Shown here in pieces: positions 1-6,843 of a stretch of 18,392 nucleotides of DNA. Below the pieces are notes generated by a model, which saw only the letters and a list, made by a program, of their open reading frames with translations, was not told the origin of the DNA and ran no database searches. The number at the start of each line of letters is the position of its first letter. Positions within the stretch are counted from its first letter, which is position 1. Position numbers and translations under genes: made by a program. Origin of the DNA: an uncultured Bacilli bacterium (GTDB lineage: Bacteria > Bacillota_I > Bacilli_A > RF39 > UBA660); assembly GCA_951800155.1 (NCBI GenBank), contig CATOJL010000012.1:1-18392 (forward strand), written 5' to 3'.

Positions 1-24
1 GAGGTAGGAGAGGATATGAAATAA
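1..24 (+). CDS. C-terminal end of an upstream gene (partial)
   Basis: Reading from base 1 gives EVGEDMK and then TAA at 22-24, which would be the last seven codons of a gene entering from the left. No family can be named from seven residues. The following 58 bases are A-rich and non-coding up to the promoter at 83-111, which fits a gene end here. The call rests only on an open frame of 24 bases and could be chance. Confidence 0.3.
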   Translation, partial: EVGEDMK

Positions 25-82
25 AATAAAAAAAGAAAAATGTAAATACAATATTTAGTCGTTTTACTTTTTCAAATTTTAC

Positions 83-111
83 TTGACTTGTATGGTTGTA
101 ATGTTTATAAT
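83..111 (+). promoter_or_regulatory. Sigma-A type promoter of the ywiB-like/argS operon
   Basis: TTGACT at 83-88 and a perfect TATAAT at 106-111 are separated by 17 bases. Transcription would start near 118, leaving about 24 bases before the GTG at 142. The promoter lies inside the longest possible reading frame of the next gene (TTG at 88), so translation from 88 is very unlikely. Confidence 0.8.
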
Positions 112-141
112 GATGAAGAAATAGAAGGGCGGGGATTTCAT

Positions 142-495
142 GTGATTGTGACAGTTCGCTCTTCTATCAAAAATAGACTTGAAAATGATTTGTATTCCTT
201 TGAAGGAAAAGGCTTATTAAATAAGCAAATATTACGTTTTGTAGAAAATAAAATTCATAATGAACTTCGAATGGAATTAGATAAAGTTGTATTCATTCGT
301 AAGAAAGAGAATGAGGGAACATTCTATTTTACCTTTCAAGAAAAGAAAAATACTTTTTTAGAATATAGTGGTGCAGTAGGAACATTAAAAATACCACTCT
401 ATACAGAAAGAATGTTAAAAAAAGAGAATAAAATAGAAATTGATTATATTTTGAATGAAACAGAAAAATTTTTATTGCAAATAGCATATGAATAG
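142..495 (+). CDS. ywiB: DUF1934 / YwiB-like small beta-barrel protein
   Basis: The protein is about 117 residues and probably belongs to the DUF1934 (YwiB) family, calycin-like beta-barrel proteins of unknown role. The start beginning VIVTVRSS resembles the family's opening strand. The family call rests mainly on position: in Bacillus ywiB sits directly before argS, as here. The frame is open back to TTG 88, but I place the start at GTG 142 because a strong promoter occupies 83-111 and a purine-rich AGAAGGGCGGGG stretch precedes 142. The stop codon overlaps a possible GTG start of argS by one base, so the two are translationally linked. No signal peptide or membrane segment is seen. Confidence 0.7.
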   Translation: MIVTVRSSIKNRLENDLYSFEGKGLLNKQILRFVENKIHNELRMELDKVVFIRKKENEGTFYFTFQEKKNTFLEYSGAVGTLKIPLYTERMLKKENKIEIDYILNETEKFLLQIAYE

Positions 496-506
496 TGGGT
501 GAAAAC

Positions 507-2189
507 ATGGTTATAGAAGCTTTAGAGAATGTTTTAAAAGAAGCCTTAGGGACTTATACATTAGATACAGTAAATGTGGTGAAAGCAAATCGACCAGATT
601 TGTGTGATTACCAGTTTGATGGTGCTTTTAAATTGGCAAAACAATATAAAAAATCACCTATGGAAATTGCTGAGGAAATCGTTGCTACTTTAAGAGAATC
701 ATCTTATTTTGAAAAGGTGGAGGCAGCATCCCCTGGATTTATTAATATGACTTTGGCATCTACCTTTATCAATCAAATTTTATGTGATATGAGGGAGAAA
801 TCGAAATTTAATTTACCAAAAATGGAACCATCTCTTACTTACGTCATAGACTATGGTGGACCTAATATAGCAAAACCCCTACATGTAGGGCATTTACGCC
901 CTGCCATTGTTGGAGAATCGATTAAAAGAATTGTTTCTTATGTAGGACATAATGTGATTAGTGATGTGCATTTTGGTGATTTTGGATTGCAAATAGGGGA
1001 AGTCATTTATGGGATGCAAGAAGAAAATATTTCTATAGAAGACGTCACTTTAGAAGATTTGAATCGTCTGTATCCTCAAATCAGTAAACTATGTAAAGAA
1101 GATGAAAAAGTAAAAGAAAAGTGTGCGAATATTACCAAAGAATTACAAGATGGCTCTTTGGAGTATGAAAAGTATTATCAAAAAATATTTGATTTATCTA
1201 AAAAAGATATTGTGCGTATTTATAAGTATTTAGATGTTGATTTTGATTTATGGTATGGAGAAATGGATGCGAGAGTCTTTATCCCACTTGTAGAGGAGAT
1301 ACTATTAAATAAATCTCTTGCCTATCATAGTGAAGGTGCTTTAGTAGTGGATGTATATGAAGATACAGATTCAAAAGAAATGCCTCCTCTTATTTTCAAG
1401 AAGAGCAATGGAGCCTATTTATATGGCTCTACGGATATGGCAACCATTTACCAAAGGGAGAAGGACTTTCAGCCAGATTATATTTTATATGTAGCTGATA
1501 CAAGACAATCCCTTCACTTTAAACAAGTCTTTCGGGCTAGTACAAAAGCAGGTATTACAGATGCCCATTTAGAACATTTAGGTTTTGGAACTATTAATGG
1601 AATAGATGGGAAACCTTATAAAACAAGAAATGGACAGACACCTAAGTTGGATGATTTGTTTAAAGAAGTAGAGGAACTTTTTGTAGAAAGTAAAGAAACG
1701 AACAAAGATATGTCTGAAGAAGATAGAAGAAAAATAGTAGGTTCTATTTTAAAATTTGCTGATTTGCAAAACAATCGAGAAAAAGACTATATTTTTGATG
1801 GAAAAAAATTTTCAGATGTTGTAGGAAAAACAGGACCTTATATTTTATATACTTATTTAAGAATTAAACGTATTTTAGAGTTAGAAAAATATAAGGGAAG
1901 TAAGCTTGGAAATTGTATTTATAATGCATATGATAGAGGTTTACGTATACAACTATTAGATTTTCATAAGACTATTTTAAGTGCATATCGACTTCGTTTA
2001 CCAAGCGTAATTGCAACTTATATTTATGATTTATGTGTTTCTTTGAATACATTTTATCAAAATAATCATATATCTGGTTTAGAGGATATAGAGAAAAAGC
2101 AGAATTGGTTATTTATCTTGGCATTAGCTAAAGATATGCTCAAGGAACTTCTCTATCTTTTAGGAATAGAAATTCCATCAATGATGTAA
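507..2189 (+). CDS. argS: Arginyl-tRNA synthetase
   Basis: This class I aminoacyl-tRNA synthetase charges tRNA-Arg with arginine in the cytosol and is essential. The protein is about 560 residues, normal for bacterial ArgRS. Residues 1-100 are the N-terminal tRNA-recognition (Arg_tRNA_synt_N) domain. The class I signature HVGH is at about residues 126-129, in the context GGPNIAKPLHVGHLR, diagnostic for ArgRS. The degenerate KMSK region appears as KTRNGQTPKL, as usual in ArgRS. The C-terminal third is the helical DALR anticodon-binding domain (YLRIKRILE, then HKTILSAYRLRLPSVIATYIYDL). The frame is open from GTG 495, but ATG 507 is preceded by GGGTGA at a suitable distance and is preferred. It is cotranscribed with the ywiB-like gene. 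Confidence 0.96.
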   Translation: MVIEALENVLKEALGTYTLDTVNVVKANRPDLCDYQFDGAFKLAKQYKKSPMEIAEEIVATLRESSYFEKVEAASPGFINMTLASTFINQILCDMREKSKFNLPKMEPSLTYVIDYGGPNIAKPLHVGHLRPAIVGESIKRIVSYVGHNVISDVHFGDFGLQIGEVIYGMQEENISIEDVTLEDLNRLYPQISKLCKEDEKVKEKCANITKELQDGSLEYEKYYQKIFDLSKKDIVRIYKYLDVDFDLWYGEMDARVFIPLVEEILLNKSLAYHSEGALVVDVYEDTDSKEMPPLIFKKSNGAYLYGSTDMATIYQREKDFQPDYILYVADTRQSLHFKQVFRASTKAGITDAHLEHLGFGTINGIDGKPYKTRNGQTPKLDDLFKEVEELFVESKETNKDMSEEDRRKIVGSILKFADLQNNREKDYIFDGKKFSDVVGKTGPYILYTYLRIKRILELEKYKGSKLGNCIYNAYDRGLRIQLLDFHKTILSAYRLRLPSVIATYIYDLCVSLNTFYQNNHISGLEDIEKKQNWLFILALAKDMLKELLYLLGIEIPSMM

Positions 2190-2190
2190 A

Positions 2191-2234
2191 TATCGTTATA
2201 TTTTTGAATTATTCAAACATAATATATAACGATA
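2191..2234 (+). repeat. Nested inverted repeat between argS and rpoE
   Basis: The arms TATCGTTATAT (2191-2201) and ATATAACGATA (2224-2234) are an exact 11-bp inverted repeat. Inside lies a second one, TTGAAT / ATTCAA (2204-2209 / 2211-2216), with a one-base spacer. No T-tract follows, so it is not an ordinary terminator. It may be an RNA stem that separates argS from rpoE expression, or a binding site. Confidence 0.55.
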
Positions 2235-2266
2235 GAAATAATTAAATTTTTTAGGAGGATTTTTGA

Positions 2267-2707
2267 ATGAAATTAAAAGATATGCATATAGAAGAGTTAG
2301 AATTGATGTCATATACAGATATGACATATATGATTTTAAAAGAAAATAATAAAGCGATGAATACACCTACTATTTTTAGGGAAATTTGTAATTTATTGGA
2401 TTATTCAGAAGAAGAATATATGGCTAAAATAGGAGATTATTATACGTCTCTTACTTTAGATAAACGTTTTGTATTATTAGAAAATAATGAATGGGATATT
2501 CGTGATCGGCATTCGGTTGCATTAATCATGGATGATGACGATGCTTTAGAAAATGAGAATGAAGAGGAAAACGGGGAAGACTTCGAGGAAGAAATAGAAG
2601 AAGATACCATGGATGATATGGATGACATACTAGAAGATGATTTAAGTGACGCAGATATGGATGACTTAGAGATCGTAACCGATGATGATTTAGAAGAAGA
2701 TAATTAA
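2267..2707 (+). CDS. rpoE: RNA polymerase delta subunit
   Basis: The 146-residue protein is the delta factor of Bacillota RNA polymerase, which binds core enzyme, displaces nucleic acids and speeds recycling. Residues 1-80 form the HARE-HTH winged-helix domain (MKLKDMHIEELELMSYTDM at the start, then DKRFVLLENNEWDIRDR). From about residue 88 to the end it is almost entirely Asp/Glu, the disordered acidic tail typical of the family. A clear TTAGGAGG Shine-Dalgarno sequence sits 8 bases before the ATG. A hairpin with a T-rich tail follows the stop. The minus-strand reading frames opposite the acidic tail are by-products of its GAT/GAA repeats. Confidence 0.95.
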   Translation: MKLKDMHIEELELMSYTDMTYMILKENNKAMNTPTIFREICNLLDYSEEEYMAKIGDYYTSLTLDKRFVLLENNEWDIRDRHSVALIMDDDDALENENEEENGEDFEEEIEEDTMDDMDDILEDDLSDADMDDLEIVTDDDLEEDN

Positions 2708-2709
2708 GT

Positions 2710-2734
2710 AGTAACCTCAAATGGTTACTTTTAT
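2710..2734 (+). terminator. Terminator after rpoE
   Basis: AGTAACC (2710-2716) pairs with GGTTACT (2723-2729) around a 6-base loop, followed by a short T-rich tail (TTTTATT). A modest rho-independent terminator three bases after the rpoE stop. Confidence 0.65.
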
Positions 2735-2991
2735 TATATCTTGAACAAACAGGAATACAACTAGTAAAAATCGCAACGTGTAAGACACAAGAAGAATTAG
2801 ATTCCTTTTTAATGGTAAATAAAGATCGAAATCTAATTTGGAAAGCAGGATATTATATTGGAAATGAAGTAGATTTATTGAAAGCAATGATAAATTCTGG
2901 GAAGGAAATACCCTACACATATATTTCTTTCTTTATTGATTACAATGTTCAAAAAGAACTAGAAGAGGAAAAAATAATTATAAAAAAATAG
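2734..2991 (+). pseudogene. Decayed or start-less reading frame, unknown product
   Basis: An open frame ends with TAG at 2989-2991 and can be read back through about 85 residues, including EQTGIQLVKIATCK, NLIWKAGYYIGNEVDLL and YTYISFFIDYNVQ. The composition looks like a real protein: mixed aliphatic core, aromatic residues, acidic-basic tail. It has no usable start. The only in-frame ATG is at 2812, has no Shine-Dalgarno sequence and would give only 59 residues. An ATG at 2721 in another frame (MVTFIIS) stops at a TGA at 2742, so a single frameshift there would restore a short N-terminus. The rpoE terminator lies where its start would be. I do not recognise the family. It is followed by a terminator. 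Confidence 0.4.
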
Positions 2992-3013
2992 GAAACACGA
3001 AATGATAAATGAG

Positions 3014-3038
3014 AATCTAGATAAAACTAGATTTTTTT
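3014..3038 (+). terminator. Rho-independent terminator
   Basis: AATCTAG (3014-3020) pairs with CTAGATT (3027-3033) around ATAAAA, with an uninterrupted T run to 3038. It ends any transcript crossing the decayed frame. No convincing promoter could be picked for the membrane protein gene at 3121. Confidence 0.75.
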
Positions 3039-3120
3039 ATGCAAAGAGAGTTTTCTATTTTTATACATAGTTGTTGCATAAAATAAACTTTTTCTTTCAT
3101 ATTAAAAATAGGGTGATACG

Positions 3121-3642
3121 ATGTATTATAGTAATATTTTTCTCTTATACTCTATCATAGGTTATATATTTGAAAGTATAATTTACCTTTTTAATGAAGG
3201 TGAAAGTGGTATTTTATATGGTCCATGGACACCTGTTTATGGGATTGGGGTTGTCCTTTTATATCTTGTTTTTTCCTTTATGAAAAAGAAAAGGTGCACA
3301 ACGAATCAAATTCTAGTTGGTGCATTTTTTACAGGATTTTTTGCTCTTAGTTTTCTAGAATGGTTAGGAGGACATTTATTAGAATACTTTTTTCATGTAG
3401 TTTTTTGGAATTATGAAGGTTTACCCTTTCATGTAGGAAAATATATTTCTTTGGAAACTGCTTTTGTATGGAGTATATTATCTGTTGTTTGTATTAAATT
3501 TTTAAAGGAACCACTTGATAAATGGGTAAAAAAAATACCAAAGTTTGTTACTTTCGTACTTTTCTTTTTCTTTTTAATTGATTGCATTTTTACAGTTTTA
3601 TATAAAATGAAATTATCCGTATTTTTCTTTCCATTCTTCTAA
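3121..3642 (+). CDS. CmpB-type integral membrane protein (putative ABC-transporter type IV family)
   Basis: The 173-residue protein is strongly hydrophobic, with about five membrane segments (near residues 5-25, 40-54, 65-90, 108-127 and 140-162). The motif YGPWTPVYGIG near residue 33 and the early IIGYIFES match the family annotated as putative ABC-transporter type IV (CmpB-like, PF06541), widespread in Bacillota with no firmly established function. The start is ATG 3121 with AGGGTGA 5 bases upstream. Its last 30 bases overlap the 3' end of the convergent carboxypeptidase gene (3613-4287), with no terminator between them. Confidence 0.75.
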   Translation: MYYSNIFLLYSIIGYIFESIIYLFNEGESGILYGPWTPVYGIGVVLLYLVFSFMKKKRCTTNQILVGAFFTGFFALSFLEWLGGHLLEYFFHVVFWNYEGLPFHVGKYISLETAFVWSILSVVCIKFLKEPLDKWVKKIPKFVTFVLFFFFLIDCIFTVLYKMKLSVFFFPFF

Positions 3643-4287
3643 GGTTAAATTCTCTTGATACATAATTGTAGCTGGATAAACACCAACATAACGATAATGC
3701 CATGGTTCATATTTAAAACCTGTTATTTTTTCTTTTCCCTTAGGATATCTTAATATAAAACCATATTTATGTGCATTTTCTCTCATCCATGAGAATTCTT
3801 TTGCTTCTTCAAATAAGTTATAATCCCCATTTGAACCCATTACATCGACTGCAAGGCCTGTTTGGTGTTCAGAATGCCCCGGTTTCGCACTGCACTGTAA
3901 GGCATATTTTTTCCCAAAATCTTTTACATATCCTTTGAATAGATTTTCTTGATAATCAAAGCTACGATAAGTAGAAACAGCGATAATTTTCATTCCGTTT
4001 TTATATGCATTTTTGCTTAATCGTTCAAAAGCTTCTTTGGCCTCTAGTCTTAGATATTTTTCTTTATGTGCATATTTTGTATTTATTTTAACTAAAGAAG
4101 TAGGAACATAACTTTTTGTTAATTTGTTATTTTTGTTTACAAGGACTAAAATATCTTCTTCTTTTTGAATGATTTTAATGTTTTTATAAAATCTTTTTCC
4201 AAATAAATTGATATCTTTTGTATAAAAAAGAAGAATTAAAAGAATTAAGAAAATGTAATAGCAACCTTTAAAAATCTTTAGCTTCAA
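3613..4287 (-). CDS. D-alanyl-D-alanine carboxypeptidase, VanY type (peptidase M15B)
   Basis: The predicted protein has 224 residues and is a membrane-anchored zinc peptidase that trims the terminal D-Ala from peptidoglycan stem peptides outside the cell. A hydrophobic anchor spans about residues 8-22. The M15B domain carries STYRSFDYQ, the zinc site GHSEHQTGLAVDV (His141, Asp148) and EPWHYRY (catalytic Glu194, zinc His197). The start is TTG 4287, preceded by TAGGTGAT. It lies downstream of a paralogue (4357-5319) on the same strand, but a terminator separates them, so it may have its own promoter. Without a vanA/vanH neighbourhood it is more likely housekeeping cell-wall trimming than vancomycin resistance. 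Confidence 0.9.
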   Translation of the reverse strand: MKLKIFKGCYYIFLILLILLFYTKDINLFGKRFYKNIKIIQKEEDILVLVNKNNKLTKSYVPTSLVKINTKYAHKEKYLRLEAKEAFERLSKNAYKNGMKIIAVSTYRSFDYQENLFKGYVKDFGKKYALQCSAKPGHSEHQTGLAVDVMGSNGDYNLFEEAKEFSWMRENAHKYGFILRYPKGKEKITGFKYEPWHYRYVGVYPATIMYQENLTLEEWKEKYG

Positions 4288-4310
4288 GTTATCACCTAGT
4301 ATAGTATATG

Positions 4311-4335
4311 AAAAAAGAATGTATTTGCCACATTC
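4311..4335 (-). terminator. Terminator after the larger VanY-type gene (minus strand)
   Basis: Read on the minus strand, GAATGT (4335-4330) pairs with ACATTC (4322-4317) around a 7-base loop. It is followed by six T residues (plus-strand A run 4311-4316). Confidence 0.7.
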
Positions 4336-4356
4336 CTTTTCGTTTAAAAATAGGTA

Positions 4357-5319
4357 TTATTGATTGAAGTAAAAAGCATAATATTCATCAAAGGTGATTC
4401 CTTCTTCGTAGATCTTAGTCGCTACATCAACGCCAACATAACGATAATGCCAAGATTCACAAGAGTATCCTGTAATGTTTTCTTGATTCTTAGGGTATCT
4501 TAAAATGAATCCATACTTGTGAGCATTTTCTCTCATCCATGTAAATTCATCTGTTGTTTCAAAATCTTCTTGTTCTTTTACCCCATATGTTGTTACATCA
4601 ATCGTAAGCCCTGTTTGGTGTTCAGAGTGTCCTGCTCTTGCTGCATAACTATCAGCCCATGCTTCATCATGTGTTCTTGCATAATTGTTCCATAAATTTT
4701 CTTGATAGTCATAGGTCCGATAAGAAGAATTGATAATGATTGTTAAACCTTCCTTTTTCGCATCATTAAACATTTGTTTAAACTTTTCATATACTTCTTT
4801 TCTAATTTTTTGATTTCCATAACAGTGTTGAATCGAAACAGTAACTAAATCATCAAATGCGAAATCCTTATCCAAAGCATAGTACTTATTTACGAGCATT
4901 AGATTTTCCTTACTTGTATCAACCTTTTTCACATTTTCATAATATTCTTTATCACGATTGACATTGACTAGGCTAACGACTTCGCTATTCGTTAATTTGT
5001 TGTTTTTATCCTTGTATGCCAAATAACGTTCTAAATTTTCATAAATGAAATATTTTTCTTTTAGGAAAGATGACAGGTCTTTGTGATAGGGATGATTTAA
5101 AATGTCATCCATATTCATTTTTGCATTTTCCCCTTTCGTGAAATCCTCAAAAAAAGTGATTTCCTCTTTCTGGTAGCCTAATTTTTCTAATTTATAAGGA
5201 ATACTATGTATTTTTTTGTTATAATTTACAATCATAATTATAGAGATAACGATAGTCATAATTATAATAAGACTGCTAATAAAACAAGCAACTACTTTTT
5301 TCTTAAGTCTTCTTTTCAT
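4357..5319 (-). CDS. D-alanyl-D-alanine carboxypeptidase, VanY type (peptidase M15B), longer paralogue
   Basis: This protein of about 320 residues is a second M15B carboxypeptidase. It has a basic N-terminus (MKRRLKKK), a membrane anchor at about 9-31 and an extracellular region of about 130 residues before the catalytic domain. The catalytic residues are present in NSSYRTYDYQ, GHSEHQTGLTIDV (His234, Asp241) and CESWHYRY (Glu288, His291); the usual EPW is ESW here. LVNKYYALDKDF before the domain is typical of the family. The frame extends to ATG 5364, but I choose ATG 5319: AGGTGAG lies just before it and a strong minus-strand promoter covers 5336-5364. It shares long identical stretches (WMRENAHKYGFILRYPK) with the gene at 3613-4287, so the pair arose by duplication. 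Confidence 0.92.
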   Translation of the reverse strand: MKRRLKKKVVACFISSLIIIMTIVISIIMIVNYNKKIHSIPYKLEKLGYQKEEITFFEDFTKGENAKMNMDDILNHPYHKDLSSFLKEKYFIYENLERYLAYKDKNNKLTNSEVVSLVNVNRDKEYYENVKKVDTSKENLMLVNKYYALDKDFAFDDLVTVSIQHCYGNQKIRKEVYEKFKQMFNDAKKEGLTIIINSSYRTYDYQENLWNNYARTHDEAWADSYAARAGHSEHQTGLTIDVTTYGVKEQEDFETTDEFTWMRENAHKYGFILRYPKNQENITGYSCESWHYRYVGVDVATKIYEEGITFDEYYAFYFNQ

Positions 5320-5335
5320 ATTCTCACCTAGTCTT

Positions 5336-5364
5336 ATTATAACGAATTGCCTAAAACATTTCAA
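5336..5364 (-). promoter_or_regulatory. Promoter of the larger VanY-type gene
   Basis: On the minus strand, TTGAAA (5364-5359), 17 bases, then TATAAT (5341-5336). Transcription would begin near 5329, giving a leader of about ten bases before ATG 5319. It lies back to back with the plus-strand promoter at 5374-5402. Confidence 0.75.
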
Positions 5365-5373
5365 TAGACAATA

Positions 5374-5402
5374 TTTACACTTACCCGTAGTTTTGTTATA
5401 AT
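5374..5402 (+). promoter_or_regulatory. Promoter of the UPF0316 gene
   Basis: TTTACA (5374-5379), 17 bases, TATAAT (5397-5402). The -35 box is only 9 bases from the -35 box of the divergent minus-strand promoter, so one bound regulator could affect both. Confidence 0.8.
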
Positions 5403-5426
5403 AGTTTTGTTAGATAGGAGAAAAGT

Positions 5427-5948
5427 ATGGAATTATTACTACTATGTTTAAAAATATTTGCCGTTCGAATTATAGATGTTTCTTTAGGAACATGTAGAAC
5501 AATTGTTACAGTAAAAGGAAAAAAATTTGTCGCATCTTTAATTGGATTTGTAGAAGTTTTTGTTTGGTTTATTATCGTAAGAGAGGCTTTAAATACAGAT
5601 GAAACAAGTATTTTTGTTGCACTATCTTACGCAGGAGGGTATGCGACAGGGACATATATTGGTGGATGGTTGTCTACTGTTTTAATTAAGGGAAATTTTG
5701 GTGTGCAAGTCATTACAAGTAAGAAAGATGATGCTATGGTATCTATTTTAAGACAAAAAGGTTATGCGGTTTCAGTCATTCATGTGGAAGGACAGGATAA
5801 GACGAATGAAAAATATATGCTATTTATGGAAATTGATAAAAATAAATTTAAAAATTTGAAGAAGTTAATTAAATCATTAGATGATAGAGCTTTTATTGTT
5901 GTAAATGAAACTAGAGAAGTAGAAAATGGTTATTTTCCTGCAAATTAG
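5427..5948 (+). CDS. UPF0316 / DUF2179 membrane protein (YebE-like)
   Basis: The 173-residue protein has two or three membrane helices in its first 90 residues (LLCLKIFAVRIIDVSLGTCRTI, then VASLIGFVEVFVWFIIV, then a glycine-rich AGGYATGTYIGG helix). A soluble C-terminal DUF2179-like domain follows (FGVQVITSKKDD to AFIVVNETREVENG). This is the architecture of UPF0316/YebE proteins in Bacillota, whose biochemical role is unknown to me. ATG 5427 has AGGAG 6 bases upstream and a strong promoter at 5374-5402. It is monocistronic, ending before the terminator at 5982. Confidence 0.85.
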   Translation: MELLLLCLKIFAVRIIDVSLGTCRTIVTVKGKKFVASLIGFVEVFVWFIIVREALNTDETSIFVALSYAGGYATGTYIGGWLSTVLIKGNFGVQVITSKKDDAMVSILRQKGYAVSVIHVEGQDKTNEKYMLFMEIDKNKFKNLKKLIKSLDDRAFIVVNETREVENGYFPAN

Positions 5949-5981
5949 AAGAATATTTTCTTTAAGTAGGTAGAAGAAATA

Positions 5982-6018
5982 GTGTCCATAATGAAAAAAG
6001 TTAGGGACGCTTTTTTTT
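5982..6018 (+). terminator. Terminator after the UPF0316 gene
   Basis: GTGTCC (5982-5987) pairs with GGACGC (6005-6010), including one G-U pair, around an A-rich loop and followed by eight T residues (6011-6018). A second copy of the right arm, GGACAC, lies at 6031-6036, so an alternative longer fold with the same left arm is possible. Confidence 0.7.
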
Positions 6019-6061
6019 CATTTATGAAAAGGACACATCTGATTACTGTTTATTATAAATG

Positions 6062-6112
6062 TAACATGTAATGTTAAAACATACAGAAAAACATACAGAA
6101 AAACATACAAGA
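6062..6112 (+). repeat. Small palindrome and three 12-bp tandem repeats upstream of the Fic gene
   Basis: TAACAT-GTA-ATGTTA (6062-6076) is a perfect 6-bp inverted repeat. It is followed directly by AAACATACAGAA repeated at 6077-6088 and 6089-6100, with a third copy at 6101-6112 that differs at its end. The block ends 3 bases before the -35 box of the next promoter. It may be an operator or UP-like site, or simple slippage. Confidence 0.6.
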
Positions 6113-6115
6113 TAA

Positions 6116-6144
6116 TTGAATGATAAAGTTTATTTTAGTATAAT
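6116..6144 (+). promoter_or_regulatory. Promoter of the Fic / phosphoesterase pair
   Basis: TTGAAT (6116-6121), 17 bases, TATAAT (6139-6144). The Shine-Dalgarno sequence AGAGGTGAT begins at 6158. Confidence 0.75.
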
Positions 6145-6170
6145 AGATACAAGAATAAGAGGTGATTTTG

Positions 6171-6821
6171 GTGAATGATTATATTCCACCATTTGCAATA
6201 ACAAATACAATGTTTGATTTAGTTGCATCAATAATGAAAAAAATAGGAAAATTAGATAATTATAAAGATTTGAATAAAATGCCCATTTTAAGAAGAAATA
6301 ATCGTATTCGTTCTATTCATTCATCACTTGCGATAGAAGATAATTCTTTGTCTTTTAAAGAAGTAAAGGATATTATAGATGGGAAACTGGTCATTGGTAA
6401 TCAAAAAGAAATACAGGAAGTAAAAAATGCTTATAAGGCGTATGAAATGTTGAAAGAAATAAATCCTTATTCTATGGATGACTTAAAGAAAATTCATGGT
6501 GTAATGACATTCTTAACTGTTCAAGAATCAGGAGAATTCAGAAAAGGCGATGAAGGAGTATTTGATGATGATAAATGTATTCATGTATGTCCTAAACCTG
6601 AAATGGTAACTATTCTTATGGAAAAATTATTTAGTTGGATGAAGAAAAATAAGAATACGCTTCATCCGTTAATATTATCTTCAGTGTTTCATTATGAATT
6701 TGTTTTTATTCATCCTTTTTCAGATGAGAATGAACTCTTAGTCAAAAATAAAGACATACCTTTCAAATACTTACAAATAATAAGTTCTTTGTATAATGCA
6801 AAGACTTTTTTTAATGTATAA
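6171..6821 (+). pseudogene. Truncated Fic-domain protein with a destroyed catalytic motif
   Basis: Fic enzymes usually transfer AMP from ATP to target proteins. The reading frame (about 216 residues) has the N-terminal Fic layout: an autoinhibitory-type helix SSLAIEDN (residues 51-58, fitting S/TxxxE), KEVKDIIDG, and the helix leading to HPF at 181-183. The active-site motif should read HPFxDGNGRxxR. Here it is HPFSDENELLVK, with both glycines and the ATP-binding arginine lost. The usual remaining half of the protein, including the C-terminal winged helix, is absent. The last 30 residues match nothing I know. GTG 6171 is preferred over GTG 6162 because AGAGGTGAT is its Shine-Dalgarno sequence. 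Most likely a relic, less likely an inactive regulator. It has a good promoter and precedes the phosphoesterase by 22 bases. Confidence 0.75.
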
Positions 6822-6843
6822 TAATGTTGGTGGTGATGACTAT

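Noticed and set aside
2440..2720. Two minus-strand frames opposite rpoE with Ser- or Leu/His-rich products
   Set aside because: They are antisense images of the Asp/Glu-rich codons of the delta subunit tail, with highly repetitive composition and no ribosome site.
2717..2920. 67-codon minus-strand frame
   Set aside because: It lies opposite the decayed plus-strand frame, which has better coding character; it has no ribosome site and an odd composition.
3613..5319. Vancomycin resistance locus
   Set aside because: Only VanY-type carboxypeptidases are present; no vanHAX-type ligase, dehydrogenase or two-component regulators are in the window.
6077..6112. Possible CRISPR-like repeats
   Set aside because: The unit is only 12 bp, directly tandem and without spacers; no cas genes are present.
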